This document shows, one piece after another, positions 17,812 to 29,100 of a stretch of DNA of 64,000 bases. Positions within the stretch are counted from its first letter, which is position 1. The number at the start of each line of letters is the position of its first letter. The DNA is from Pseudonocardia sp. CNS-139 (GTDB lineage: Bacteria; Actinomycetota; Actinomycetes; Mycobacteriales; Pseudonocardiaceae). Location: positions 1 through 64,000 of the forward strand of contig MKJX01000033.1 in the NCBI GenBank assembly GCA_001942415.1. Direction: 5' to 3'. The notes beneath the pieces were generated by a model. That model ran no database searches. It saw only the letters and a list, made by a program, of their open reading frames with translations, and was not told the origin of the DNA. Both the position numbers and the translations under genes were made by a program.

Positions 17812-20800
17812 CCGTGTCCCGCCGTCTCGCCGTCCGGCTCGTGGCGCTCGCCGCCGCGCTGGTCACCCTGCCGGTCGCGGCCTGCACGTCCGTCGTGACC
17901 CCGCCGCCCGCCGCGGCCGCCGCGGCCTGCGACGACCTCGGGCTGCTGCCGTGCCCGCGCCTGGTCGCGTACGCCGCGCTGCCGATCGCCGGCTCCGCGT
18001 TCCGGCTGACGTACGCGAGCGACCGCGCCCCGGGCCGCACCGCGGACCCCGCCCCGCCCGCCGCGCCGGTCGGCCTCGGCGGCTGGACGCTCGACGTGCT
18101 CGACTCCCTCGACCCGGCGACCCGCACGCTGGTCAGCGGCACCGGGCGGCCGCGGGCCGTCACACCGGTGCCGCTGGGCGACGGCCGGTTCGCCGTCGCC
18201 GCCGTGGACGGCGCCACCGTGGACGTCTTCGACGCGGACGGGCGGGTCCTCGCCGTGTACGACGGCGTGACCGGCGCCTCGCGCCTGACGTTCACGTGGG
18301 ATGCGCACGGGCTGGCGTCGTGACCCCGCGGTCGGGCCCCGCGCTCACCGTGGTGCGCGACGCCGACGGCCGGCCCGTGCGGCTGGACAGCTCGGCGGGA
18401 CCGAGCACCGCGCTGGCCGTCGAGCAGGGGGCGCTCGCCACCGTCGGCTACCCGGACGGCGGCGCCGCGCGGCTCACCAGCGACCCCGGCGGCCTGCTCA
18501 CCGGCTGGACCGACGCCGCGGGCGTCACCACGACCTTCGCCTACGACGCACCGGCCTGCTCACCTCGCGCACCGACGGCACCGGCGGGACCACCACCTAC
18601 GCGCGGTCGGTGGCCGGCTCCGCGGTGACCGTCACCGCGACGGACGCGACCGGCGCCGTCACCCGGGACGTGGTCGAGACCGGCGGCGTGCGCACGCACG
18701 TCGACGCCGCGGGCGACACCACGCGGCTCACCGCGACCGCGCCCGGCGGGTGCTCGACCTGCCGGACGGGCGGACCGTCACGATCGACCTCGCCCCGGAC
18801 CCGCGCTGGGGCATGGACGCGCCGGTCACGGCCGCGGTGACGGCCGGCGGCGCCACGCTGCACGAGGAGCGCAGCGGCGGCGACCCGGCGCGCCCGGACG
18901 CCGGGCAGGCCACGACGACCACGATCACCGTCGACGGTGCCCGGTGGGAGCTGGGCTACGACCCCGGGCGGCGCGTCGCCACCCGGACCGACCCGGCCGG
19001 GCGCACCACCGAGACGGCGTTCGACGACGCCGGCCGGCTCGTCGCCCGCACCGGCCCGGATCGCCCGGCCGAGGCGTACGAGTACGACGAACGCGGGCGG
19101 CTCACCGCGGCCCACCTGGGCACCGGCCCCGAGCGCCGGACCTGGACGTACGCCGTGGAGCCGGAGCGCACGACCGTGACCGACCCGCTCGGGGGCACCG
19201 CGGTGCGCACCTTCGCCCCGGACGGCACGCTCGCCGGCAGCGCCGGGCCGGGCGAGCAGGGCGTCACCTTCGACGTCGACGCGGCCGGGCGGCTCACCGG
19301 GTACGCGGCGCCCGGCCAGTCCGAGAACCGGCTGACCCGCGGGCCCGGCGGGCAGGTCGCCGCGATCGCCGCGCCCGGTGGCGAGGGCGGCCCGCGCTTC
19401 GCGACCTTCGCCTACGACCCGGCCGGCCGGCTCACCGGCGTGACCTGGCCGGACGGCGCGCAGACGATCACCCGCGACCCCGCGGGCCGGGCCGTCGCCG
19501 TCGACTCCGGCGCGGGCCCGTGGCAGCTCGCGTACGCGGGCGGGCACCTCGCCGACGCGACCGGGCCGGGCGCGCGCACCACCGTCACGTACGAGGCCGG
19601 GCGGCCGGTCGCCGAGCGCACGCAGGGCCCGTTCGACGTCACCGTGGCGCGGACGTACGACCCGCAGGGCCGGGTCGCGGACGAGACCGTCGGCGCCACC
19701 CCGCCCGTCGCGTACGGCTACGACCCGTCCGGGCTGCTCGTGACCGCGGGCGCGCTGGCCGTGGAACGCGACCCCGCGACCGGCCGTCCCGTCCGGGAGA
19801 CGCTCGGCTCCCTCGTCCGGACCTGGGAGTACGACGGCTTCGGCGCGCCGCTGCGCGAGACCGTGACCAGGGACAACGCCCCCGTGGCCGAGCTGGCCTG
19901 GGAGCGCGACCGGCTCGGCCGGGTCGTCACCGAGACCGTGACGGCCGGCGGCACCACGAGCCGCACCGGCTACGCGTACGACGCCGCGGGCCGGCTCGCC
20001 GAGGTCACCCGCGACGGGCAGGTCACGCGCTACGGCTACGACCAGGCCGGCAACCGGACGTCCGTGACCGCACCGGACGCGACCACCACCCGCGCGGTGT
20101 ACGACGGGCGCAACTCGCTGCTGGAGTCGGGCGGCACCCGGTTCGCGTACGACGGCGCCGGCCGGCTCGCGTCCGCCACCGACGCGACCGGCACCACGGC
20201 CTACCGCTACGACCGCTCCGGCGTGCTGCTCGCCGTCGAACGTCCGCAGGCCCCGCCCGTGACGTACGTGAACGACGTGTTCGGGCGGCGCGTCGCGCGG
20301 GCCGTCGACGGGGCCGTGACCGGCGGGCTCGTCTACGGCGACGGGCTGCGCCCGGCCGCGGAGGTGGACCCGGCCGGCGGCGTGACCGCGCGCTACGTCT
20401 ACGGCGAGGGCTCGGCCCCGCTCTACGTGACGAAGGACGGCACCGACTTCCTGGAGGTCGTGGACGCCACCGGCAGCCCGGTGCTCGCCGTGTCGGCGGC
20501 CGACGGGAGCGTGCACGGCGCCGTCACCCGGGACGCCTGGGGCGCGCCGGCCGGCGCCGACCCCGGGTTCCAGGCGGTCGGGTTCGCGGGCGGGATCACC
20601 GACCCCGACACCGGGCTCGTCCGTTTCGGCGCCCGCGACTACCTGCCCGCCGCCGGCCGTTGGACGGCCCCCGACCCGCTCGGCGTCCACGGCGGGAACG
20701 CGAACCTCTACACGTACGTCAGCGCCGACCCGGTGAACCGCACCGACCGGGCCGGACCTGCGAGAACTTCAGCATCGGGATCAGCGCGGGCATCGCGCTC

Positions 20801-22694
20801 GGGCCGGTGGGCTACCGGGTCGCTGGGGCATCGCCGCCACCCGCAACCAGCTCGGCGGCTACACCAGCGGTGGCCTCGCCTGGGGCGCGGGCGAACACCT
20901 CACCCTCGACGCCACGTGCGCACGGCGGTGGAGCCCGGACGGCTCCGACGCCACGCTGGACATGTTCAGCGGCAAGAGCAACGTCGCCGACTTCGGGCTG
21001 GGCGTCGGCGCGCTGCACGCCGAGACGGACGAGACCGGGGCCGGCCTCGGCGTCAGCCTCGGCGAGGGGGCCGGGGTCGAGTTCGGGGAGGAGGAGACCT
21101 CCGTCTACTGCTGGGCCGGCTGCCCGCAGGACTACGACGACGCCACCCTCGACGAGATGCTCCGCGAGGCCGAGGCGCTCACCGACTGCGGCGGGGCGAC
21201 CGGCTGCGACACCGGCCCACCCGACCCGCAGCCGGGGTCCGGCTCGTTCGGCCCGCACCCGGGCGCCGGCTCCGCAGGCAGCTACGGCGACCCACACCTC
21301 GTCACCGTCGACGGGCTGCGCTACGACATGCACGGCGTGGGCGAGTACGTCGCGCTCGCCGCCGACACCGGGGACATGGAGATCCAGATCCGCCAGCAGC
21401 CCGTGCCGGGCTCGCGGACGCTCTCGATCAACACCGGCGTCGCGGTGCGGGCCGGCGGCGACCGGGTCGCCGTCACCCCGGCCGGGACCAGCGGGATCGA
21501 GGTCCGCGTCGCGGGCGGCCCGCCCGTCGCCCCGGGCACGACCACGCTGCCCGGCGGCGCCACCCTGCGCGTCGCCGAGCGCCAGGCCGCCCTCTGGTGG
21601 CCCGACGGGAGCGCCGTCGGCGTGTCGCGCAACCCGCTCGCGCTCGACCTCGGCGTCGACCTCGCCGACGCCCGCCAGGGGCACGTGCGCGGCCTGCTCG
21701 GCCCGTTCGGCCCGCGCGACGGGCGGGTCGAGGCGCGCGACGGCACCCCCGTCGCGTTCGCCGACCTGGCCGACCGCGACGGCCTCTACCGGCGCTTCGC
21801 CGACACCTGGCGGATCACGCAGGAGGAGTCGCTCTTCGACTACGCCCCCGGCCAGAGCACGGCGACGATCACCGACCCGACCTACCCCGACCCGGCGCCG
21901 CCGCTGCCCGAGCCGGCCCGCGCGGCCGCCGAGGAGCTGTGCCGCCACCTGGGCGTCGCCGAGGAGATGCGGCCCGCGTGCATCGTCGACGTCGCGGCCA
22001 CCGGGGACGCCGGGTTCGCCGACGCGGCCGTCGCCGGCAGCCGGACGTCCCCCGGCACCCCGCCGCCGGTCGGCGGTGGCACCCGCCTCACGGACGGGCG
22101 GACGGTGACCGGGCACGTCGACCCGGGCGCGCCGCCGTCCGCTACGACCTCGACCTCGGCGGCGCCGACGCGGTGGTCGTCGCCGACTGGAAGGGCCCGG
22201 CCGGCGGCTGCGACCAGACGTTCAGCGTCAACCTCGTGGACGTCTCCGGCAGCAACTTCCCCTGCGACGGCGGCGCCGTGACGTTCCGCGGGCTCGACCC
22301 CGCCCGGCCGTACCAGCTGGAGATCGCGCCGGTGAAGCCGGACGCGGGCGACTACGCGTTCACGGTCGTGACGATCAAGGTGCGCACCACCGACATCGCA
22401 CTCGGCACCGAGCGCCACACCGGCCGCCTCGACGCCCGCGGGCGGGTGGACCGGTACGTCTTCGCCGCCGACGGCGCCACCGCCGTCCGGCTGGCGGACC
22501 TGCCGGCGCAGTGCGAACCGGGCCTGGTCGCGGAGGTCTTCGACGCGACGACCAACGCCTTCGCCGGCGCCCGCCCGGTGTGCGGCACGGCCGACCCCAT
22601 CCCCCTCCCCGACCCCGCCGTCCGCTACGTCCTGCAGATCCGCTCGGACGCGCTGGGAACGGCGGACTACACGTTCACCGCGAACCGGGGCTGA
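17808..22694 (+). CDS. Giant RHS-repeat lipoprotein with von Willebrand D domain (six frame breaks)
   Basis: About 1,630 residues when six frame changes (near 18315, 18555, 18750, 20757, 20835, 22138; each fits one missing base) are joined. It starts at GTG 17808, overlapping the transporter stop. A lipoprotein signal ends VTLPVAAC (Cys26). RHS/YD repeats then fill about residues 180-960 (YDPGRRVATRTDPAGRTTE, YDERGRLTAAHLG, YGYDQAGNRTSVT and others), closing with the RHS core end FGARDYLPAAGRWTAPDPLG and NANLYTYVSADPVN. After a divergent stretch (CENFSIGISAGIALGPVGYR) comes a vWD-like domain near residue 1160 (SYGDPHLVTVDGLRYDMHGV) and a C-terminal beta domain. RHS shells encapsulate or present a C-terminal segment; the vWD module suggests adhesion at the cell surface. 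Confidence 0.82.
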
Positions 22695-22948
22695 GCCGAG
22701 GCCGCTTCGCGGCCCGGCTGCCGGGCAAGCCGACTCCCGCGCCGGGCACGGTTCTCCCCTCCTCGCCCGGCGCCGATCTCGGCAGGGTCAGCGCAGCACG
22801 GCACGGGCCCGCCGGTGGCGTCCGGTCGCTGCCCCACGGCATGCGGACGCGCCAGGAACGTGATGCTCGACTCATCTGAGGTCCGGGAAGGCCGCGTCGG
22901 CCGAATGCCGGTGTGTTCCCGGCTCCCCCCGGCGTCTGTGAGGTGTAC

Positions 22949-23679
22949 GTGCCCGAGAGCGTCCTGCCTCGACTCGACGCGGTGGGCCGGCGGGTCCGCG
23001 GTGCCCCGGGGGTGGTGCTGCTGCTCCACGGGGGCCGTTCGGTGAGCCGGGACAGCGGTGGCCGCAGGCGGCTGACGTACGTGCGGATGCTGCCGTTCGG
23101 GTGGCCACCGGCGCCGCGGGCGCGGCGGTCTACCTGCTGCGTTACCGCTACCGGGGTTGGAACGCCCCGGCGCGGGACCCGGTGCCCGACGCGGCGTGGG
23201 CGCTCGGCGAGATCGCGGTGCGCCACCCCGGGGCGCGGGTGGTGCTGGTCGGCCACTCGATGGGCGGGCGGGCCGCGTTGGCGGCGGCCGGGTCGCCGAA
23301 CGTGACCGCGGTGTGCGGCCTCGCGCCGTGGCTGGAGCGCGGCGACCCGGTGGAGCAGCTCGCCGGGCGCGCGGTGCTGATCGCGCACGGCGACCGGGAG
23401 CGCTTCACCGACCCCCGGGAGTCCTACGCCTACGCGGTCCGCGCGAGGCGGGTGACCGCCCGGACGGCCCGGTTCGAGTTGCCGGGGGCGGGTCACTACA
23501 TGCTCGCCCGAGCCGGCGACTGGCAGCGGCTCGTGCGCCGGTTCGTGCTCGGCGAGCTGGGGATCGAACCGGAGGACCCGGTGATTGCGAACGCCATGCG
23601 GGAGCCCGTCCCCGCGGGCCTGCGGGCCGCCGTTCCCGCTTCGCATCAGCCGTGGAGGTCCACGTGGAGGTCCCGATGA
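22949..23679 (+). CDS. Alpha/beta hydrolase (one frame break)
   Basis: A serine hydrolase of about 243 residues with GVVLLLHGGRSVSRD (oxyanion loop), VVLVGHSMGGRAALAAAG (nucleophile elbow G-H-S-M-G-G), VLIAHGDRERFTDP (acid region) and ELPGAGHYMLARAGDW (catalytic His). The frame shifts near 23095 with one base apparently missing after RMLPFG. The start is uncertain: GTG 22949 with GAGG upstream is chosen, GTG 22943 is equally possible. It heads the lipid-modification cluster and ends 14 bases before the FAD oxidase, so it is probably co-transcribed. A role as a lipid esterase or thioesterase is inference. Confidence 0.8.
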
Positions 23680-23692
23680 GCCGGAGGCTCCG

Positions 23693-24954
23693 GTGAGCCG
23701 TCCGACCGCGGTGGTGATCGGCTCCGGCGTGGCCGGGCTGACCGCCGCGTACCTGCTGCAGCGCCGCTACGACGTCACCCTGTTCGAGGCCGACGGGCGC
23801 CTCGGCGGCCACGCCCACACCCACGAGGTGGTCAGCTCCGACGGCGCCGTCGCGTTCGTCGACTCGGGGTTCATCGTGCACAACGACCGGACCTACCCGA
23901 ACCTGCTGCGGCTGTTCGGCGAGCTGGGCGTGCCGACGCAGGAGTCGGAGATGTCGATGAGCGTGCGGTGCGACGGCTGCGGGCTGGAGTACGCCGGGGC
24001 GCGCGGCCCGGGCGGGCTCTTCCCGCAGGCGTCCAACCTCGCCCGGCCCACCTACCTGCGGTTGCTCGGGGAGGTGCTGCGGTTCCACCGGCACGCCCGC
24101 CGCGTGGTCGCCGACGAGCGCGCCGGCGACGCACCGCTGGGCGCGTTCCTGGCGATCGGGGGCTACTCGCCCTACTTCACGGAGCACTTCCTGCTGCCCG
24201 TGGTGAGCGCGGTGTGGTCCGCGGGCGAACGCGTCTCCCTCGACTACCCGGCCCGCTATCTGTTCACGTTCCTGGGCCACCACGGGCTGCTGTCGGTCGG
24301 CGGGTCACCGCGGTGGCGGACGGTCGTGGGCGGCTCCAGGGCCTACGTCGAGCGCGTGGCGAAGAACCTCGCCGCGGTGCGCGTCGGCACGCCGGTGCGG
24401 GCCCTGGAACGCACGGCGGCGGGTGTGCGCGTCCGCGACGACGCGGGCGCCGTGCACGAGGCCGACCACGCGGTCGTCGCGACGCACCCGGACCAGGCGC
24501 TCGCCCTGCTCGCCGCGCCGACCACCGCCGAACGCGAGGTGCTGGGTGCTTTCACGTACTCGCGCAACGAGACGTGGCTGCACTCCGACACGTCGGTGCT
24601 GCCGCGCCGGGCGGCGGCGCGGGCGTCGTGGAACTACCTGAAACCGGCGTGCTCCGTGGCGGACGCGCCCGTGCTGGTCAGCTACGACATGAACCGGCTG
24701 CAGCGGCTCTGCGAGCCCGACGACTACATCGTGACGCTCGGTGGCGCTGCGCAGGTCGACCCGGAGCGGGTGATCGCGCGGATGAGCTACGAGCACCCCG
24801 TCTACACGCCGCGTCGGTGGCGGCGCAGCGCCGGCTCCCCGAGCTGGACGACGCCAGGATCGCCTTCGCGGGCGCCTACCACGGCTGGGGCTTCCACGAG
24901 GACGGCTGTGCCTCCGGGGCGCGGGCCGCCGCGGCGCTGGGCGCCGCGTGGTGA
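23693..24954 (+). CDS. FAD-dependent amine-oxidase-type oxidoreductase (Rv0449c-like; one frame break)
   Basis: About 420 residues with N-terminal FAD loop TAVVIGSGVAGLTAAYLLQR, then LFEADGRLGGHAHTHEV, VDSGFIVHNDRTYPNLLRLF and the C-terminal IAFAGAYHGWGFHEDGCASG. This is the NAD/FAD-binding family that stands beside DUF1365 and cyclopropane-synthase genes in many bacteria. M. tuberculosis Rv0449c lies in the sigK locus in the same order. The related actinobacterial oxidase-methyltransferase pairs make 10-methyl fatty acids such as tuberculostearic acid. The start is GTG 23693 with GGAGG at good spacing; one missing base near 24815 shifts the last 45 residues. Confidence 0.87.
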
Positions 24955-24958
24955 GCGC

Positions 24959-25727
24959 GTGGTGACGCCCGCCCTCTACGACGCCGAGGTGCGCCACGTC
25001 CGCGTGCAGCGCCTGCGTCGCGCGTTCCGGCATCGGCTCCACCTGTGGCTGGTGGACCTCGACGACCTGCCCCGGCTTCCGCGGTGGCTGCGGCCGTTCG
25101 TCCGGTTCGACGCCCGCGACCACCTCGGTGACCCGGCCCGCCCGATCCGGGAGAACGTCGACGCCTGGCTCGCGACGCACGGGATCGACCTGCACGGCGG
25201 GCGGGTCCTGATGCTCGCCCACGCCCGCGTGCTCGGGTACGTGTTCAACCCGATCACGGTCTACTGGTGCCACCGCCCCGCCGGCGACCTGGCCTGCGTG
25301 GTCGCGAGGTGCACAACACCTACCGGCAGCGGCACTGCTACCTGCTGCGCACCGACCCGGACGGCGCGCGACGGTCCCCAAGGACTTCTACGTCTCGCCG
25401 TTCCTGTCCGTGGACGGGCACTACGACATGCGGCTGCCCGTGCCCGGGCCGGAGCTCGCGCTGGCCGTGTCGCTGCGCCAGGACGGCGGCACCGCCCTCA
25501 CGGCCACGCTCACCGGCACCCGCCGGCCCGTCACCACTGCCGCGCTCGCCGCCACGGTGCTGCGTCACCCCCTCGCACCGCAGCGGGTGTCGGCCCTGAT
25601 CCGACGGCACGGGATCGCGCTGTGGCTGCGCCGACTGCCCGTCGTCCGGCGCCCGTCCCCGCCTCGCACGACCACAGCCCCCAGGAAGGAGTCCGGTGAC
25701 CGCCCAACCGCTGGCAGTGAACCGTGA
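24959..25727 (+). CDS. DUF1365 protein (two frame breaks)
   Basis: About 255 residues starting VVTPALYDAEVRHVRVQRLR. It carries the family hallmarks FRHRLHLWLVDLDDLPRLP, VLMLAHARVLGYVFNPITVY, EVHNTYRQRHCYLL and KDFYVSPFLSVDGHYDMRLP. DUF1365 genes accompany the FAD oxidase and cyclopropane-type methyltransferase in lipid-modifying operons; the biochemical role is not established as far as I know. The frame changes near 25303 and 25368, each fitting one missing base. The end of the frame runs 32 bases into the next gene, so the true stop may lie slightly earlier. Confidence 0.85.
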
Positions 25728-26948
25728 GGTGCCCCGGCCCGTCGACGGTGGGTGGCCCGGCCTCGCCGTCCCGCCGCACGCCCCGTTGAAGGCGCGGGTG
25801 GCCGAGACCCTGTTCCGGCGGGCGGCGGCGCCGCTGCCTGTGCGGGTGGTGTTCCCCGGCGGCGAGCGCATCGGGGCGGGCGGGCCGGCCTCCCCGGTGA
25901 TGCGGATCGTGCGGCCGGCGGCGTTCTTCCACCGGCTCGGGGCCGGCTCGAAGATCGGGTTCGGCGAGGCGTACATGGCGGGCGACTGGACGTCCACAGC
26001 GCCCGCGGACCTGCTCACGCCGTTCGCGGCGCAGCTGTCGACGCTGGTCCCGCCGGCGCTGCAACGGGTCTTCCGGCGCGCCGTCGAGGCCCGGAGGCCG
26101 GAGACCGAGGCCAACACGGTCGACGGGTCGCGGCGCAACGTCCACCGCCACTACGACCTGTCCAACGACCTGTTCGCGGCATTCCTCGACGAGACGATGA
26201 GCTACTCGGCGGCCTGGTTCGCCGACGGCAGCGACGACCTCGCCGACGCCCAGCGCCGCAAGATCGACGCGATCCTCGACATGGCCGCGGTCGCCCCCGG
26301 GATGCACGTGCTGGAGATCGGCACCGGATGGGGCGGGCTGGCGGTGCGGGCCGCGCAGCGCGGCGCCCGGGTCACCACGCTGACGATCTCCGCGGAGCAG
26401 GCCCGGCTGGCGCAGGAGCGGATCGCCGCCGCGGGCGTGGCCGACCGCGTCCAGGTGCTGCTGCGCGACTACCGCGAGGCGCGGGGCAGCTACGACGCCG
26501 TGCTCAGCGTCGAGATGGTCGAGGCCGTCGGGGTGCGGTACTGGCCCACGTACTTCGCCGCGCTGGACCGGCTGCTGCGCCCGGGCGGCCGGGTCGGGCT
26601 GCAGGCCATCACCATGCCGCACGCGCGGATGCTCGCCACGCAGCACGACTACAGCTGGATCTCGAAGTACATCTTCCCCGGCGGGTGATCCCGTCGGTCG
26701 AGGCGATCGAGCAGAACCTGCGCGACCACACCGGGCTGCGGGTGCTGGAACGGCGCAGCCTCGGCCCGGACTACGCCCGCACACTGGCGCACTGGCGGCG
26801 CACGTTCCTCGACCGCTGGCCGGACGTGGCCGCGCTCGGCTTCGACGAGACGTTCCGCCGGATGTGGGAGTTCTACCTCGCCTACTGCGAGGCCGGGTTC
26901 CGTGTCGGCTACCTCGACGTCTTCCAGTTCTGCCTGACCCGCCGCTGA
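25696..26948 (+). CDS. Cyclopropane-fatty-acid-synthase-type methyltransferase, copy 1 (one frame break)
   Basis: A SAM-dependent methyltransferase of about 417 residues that modifies double bonds of phospholipid acyl chains. Visible motifs are GFGEAYMAGDWTS, VHRHYDLSNDLFAAFLDETM (lipid/active region), MHVLEIGTGWGGLAVRAAQ (SAM motif I), LTISAEQARLAQERIA, and the C-terminal FDETFRRMWEFYLAYCEAGF with FQFCLTRR. The frame breaks near 26686 in SKYIFPGG; one missing G restores GVIPSVEAIEQNL. The start is GTG 25696 with AGGAAGGAG upstream. M. tuberculosis has one such gene (ufaA1) at this spot; here two lie in tandem. Confidence 0.9.
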
Positions 26949-26962
26949 CCGGAGGAGCTTCC

Positions 26963-28268
26963 GTGTCCCATCCCGTGGCCCCGCAGCTCGCCGGGCTCGT
27001 CGAACGTGTGGTCGGTGCGCCGCTGCCGGTGTGCCTGCGTGCCTGGGACGGCAGCGAGGCCGGTCCCCGGGCCGACGCGGCGGCGCCGGTGGTGGTGCTG
27101 CGGCACCGCCGCGCCCTGCGCCACCTGCTCTGGAGCCCCGGTGAGCTGGGCCTGGCCCGGGCGTCGTCAGCGGGGACCTGGACGTCGAGGGCGACCTCGC
27201 CGAGGGCCTGTCCCGGTTCTGGAGGATCGCGCGGGCGGCCGAGCGACGGCGCCCCGGCCTGCGCGAGACCGCCGGGCTCGCGGCGCGTCTCCGGGTGGTC
27301 GGTCCGCGACCGCGGCCCCGGCGGCGGAGGCGCGGCTCACCGGCGGGCTGCACACCCGCCGCCGCGACCGGGCCGCGATCGCCCACCACTACGACCTGTC
27401 CAACGACTTCTACAGGTTCCTCCTGGACCCGCGGATGGCCTATTCGTGCGGCTACTGGACCCAGGAACCCTCCGGCACCTACGGCCTGGCCGACGCCCAG
27501 CGCGACAAGCTCGACCTGATCTGCCGCAAGCTCGCGCTGCAGCCCGGGATGCGGCTCCTCGACGTCGGCTGCGGCTGGGGCGCACTGGTGATCCACGCCG
27601 CCGAGCACCACGGCGTGACCGCGGTCGGCGTCACGCTGTCCGCGCGGCAACGCAACTACGCGCGCGCCCGGGTCGAGGCGCTGGGCCTGGCCGACCGGGT
27701 GGAGATCCGGCTGCAGGACTACCGGGAGGTCGCCGACCCGCCGTTCGACGCCGTCGCGTCCGTCGAGATGGGTGAGCACGTCGGCGAGGCCGGCTACCCG
27801 GCGTTCGCCGCACGGCTGCACGACCTGCTGCGGCCACAGGGCCGGCTGCTGCTGCAGCAGATGTCGCGCGGTGCGTCCGGGGGCGACAACACGCCGGGCG
27901 GCGGGGCGTTCATCGAGCGCTACGTGGCGCCGGACATGCACATGCGCCCGCTCGGTGCCACCCTCGGCCTGCTGGAGGCGGCCGGGCTGGAGGCCGTGGA
28001 CGTCCAGTCGCTGCGGGAGCACTACGTGCGCACCATCGAGCCGTGGCTCGCCACCCTGCGCGAGCGCGCGCCCGAGGCGGTCGCGCTGGTCGGCGGGCAG
28101 CAGCACCGGGTCTGGCTGCTCTACCTCGCCGGGGCCGCGCTCGCGTTCGCGCAGAACCGGATGGGCGTGCACCAGATCCTCATGGTGCGCCCCGGGCCCG
28201 ACGGCCGCTCCGGCCTCCCGCTCGCTCGCGAGGCCGTGCTCGGCGCCGGTGTCGAGGCGGTGGCATGA
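26963..28268 (+). CDS. Cyclopropane-fatty-acid-synthase-type methyltransferase, copy 2 (two frame breaks)
   Basis: About 435 residues. The N-terminal part contains SGDLDVEGDLAEGLSRFW; the catalytic part contains IAHHYDLSNDFYRFLLDPRM, AYSCGYWTQEPSGTYGLADA, RLLDVGCGWGALVIHAAEHH (SAM motif I), FDAVASVEMGEHVG and SRGASGGDNTPGGGAFIERY. Frame changes near 27150 and 27310 each fit one missing base. The start is GTG 26963, five bases after GGAGGAG. It differs substantially from copy 1, so it is not a recent duplicate; the two may act on different positions or reactions (cyclopropanation versus methylene or methyl addition). It overlaps the DUF1295 start by ATGA. Confidence 0.9.
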
Positions 28269-29100
28269 CGGGATACCCGTGGGGCGCGGCGCTGCTGAAC
28301 CTCGAAGTCACCGCGGGCGTGGTCGTGGCGCTGTTCGCGGCCGCGCTCGGTGTCGCCGTGTGGGTGCGCGGCGGGCGCCACGACGGCATCGACGTGCTGT
28401 GGGGCGGCGGGTTCGCCGTCGTCGCGCTCGTCACGCTCGTGCTGTCGGCCGGGCAGGGCGACGCGTGGCGGCGCTGGCTCGTCACGGCGCTCACCTGCGT
28501 CTGGGGGCTGCGGCTGGCCTGGCACATCGCCCACCGCAACCGCGGTGCGGACGAGGACCCCCGCTACGCCGCGGTCCTCGCCGAGGCGCCCGGCCACCCC
28601 GTCGCGCACATGGTGCGGAAGGTCTACCTGCCGCAGGCGCTCGTGCTGTGGTTCGTCTCGCTCGCGGTGCAGCTCGGGCAGTACGGCTTCGCGGACGGCC
28701 CGTGGACGGTGGTCGTGGCGGCGGTGGGGACCGCGCTGTGGGTCGTCGGGTTCGCCTTCGAGACCGTCGGCGACGCCCAGCTCGCCGCGTTCCGGGCCGA
28801 TCCGGCCAACCGCGGCCGCGTCCTCGACAGCGGTCTGTGGCGCTACACCCGTCATCCCAACTACTTCGGTGACGCCGCCGTGTGGTGGGGCCTCGCCGTG
28901 CTCGGGCTCGACCGGCCGGCCGGGCTCGTCGGGTGGCCGCCGCCGCGCTGATGACGTGGCTGCTGGTCAAGGGCACCGGGAAGGAGCTGCTGGAGTCCAC
29001 CATCGGCGACCGGCGCCCCGGCTACGCCGAGTACGTGCGCCGCACCAGCGGCTTCCTCCCCCTCCCACCCCGCACCGGACACCCCGGAGGTTCGGCATGA
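28265..29100 (+). CDS. DUF1295 membrane oxidoreductase/ICMT-like protein (one frame break)
   Basis: A membrane protein of about 278 residues with six to seven hydrophobic segments (VTAGVVVALFAAALGVAVWV, FAVVALVTLVLSAG, VVVAAVGTALWVVGFAF). The C-terminal SGLWRYTRHPNYFGDAAVWW and KELLESTIGDRRPGYAEYVR are the shared motif of steroid 5-alpha-reductase-like DUF1295 and isoprenylcysteine methyltransferase families. The frame shifts near 28935 with one base missing. The start ATG 28265 overlaps the upstream stop. In M. tuberculosis Rv0446c of this family lies next to ufaA1. A role in acyl-chain reduction in this pathway is inference. Confidence 0.86.

Noticed and set aside
18597-20690. A 697-codon open frame on the minus strand inside the RHS gene
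   Set aside because: It is the complement of a very GC-rich coding region, has Arg/Gly/Val-rich low-complexity composition and no recognisable motif, while the plus strand shows clear YD repeats.
20757-20960. A toxin tip at the end of the RHS core
   Set aside because: The stretch after the core (CENFSIGISAGIALGP) resembles no known toxin, the protein continues for another 600 residues into a vWD domain, and there is no immunity-like gene downstream.
17808-22694. Programmed ribosomal frameshifting as the cause of the many frame changes
   Set aside because: The changes are scattered through dozens of unrelated genes, show no common slippery heptamer or downstream structure, and nearly all look like lost bases, which fits sequencing error better.
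22870-22948. SigK promoter before the lipid cluster
   Set aside because: A CCGAAT occurs at 22901-22906, but no CCATCC-like -35 lies at a usable distance; the match is too weak to annotate.
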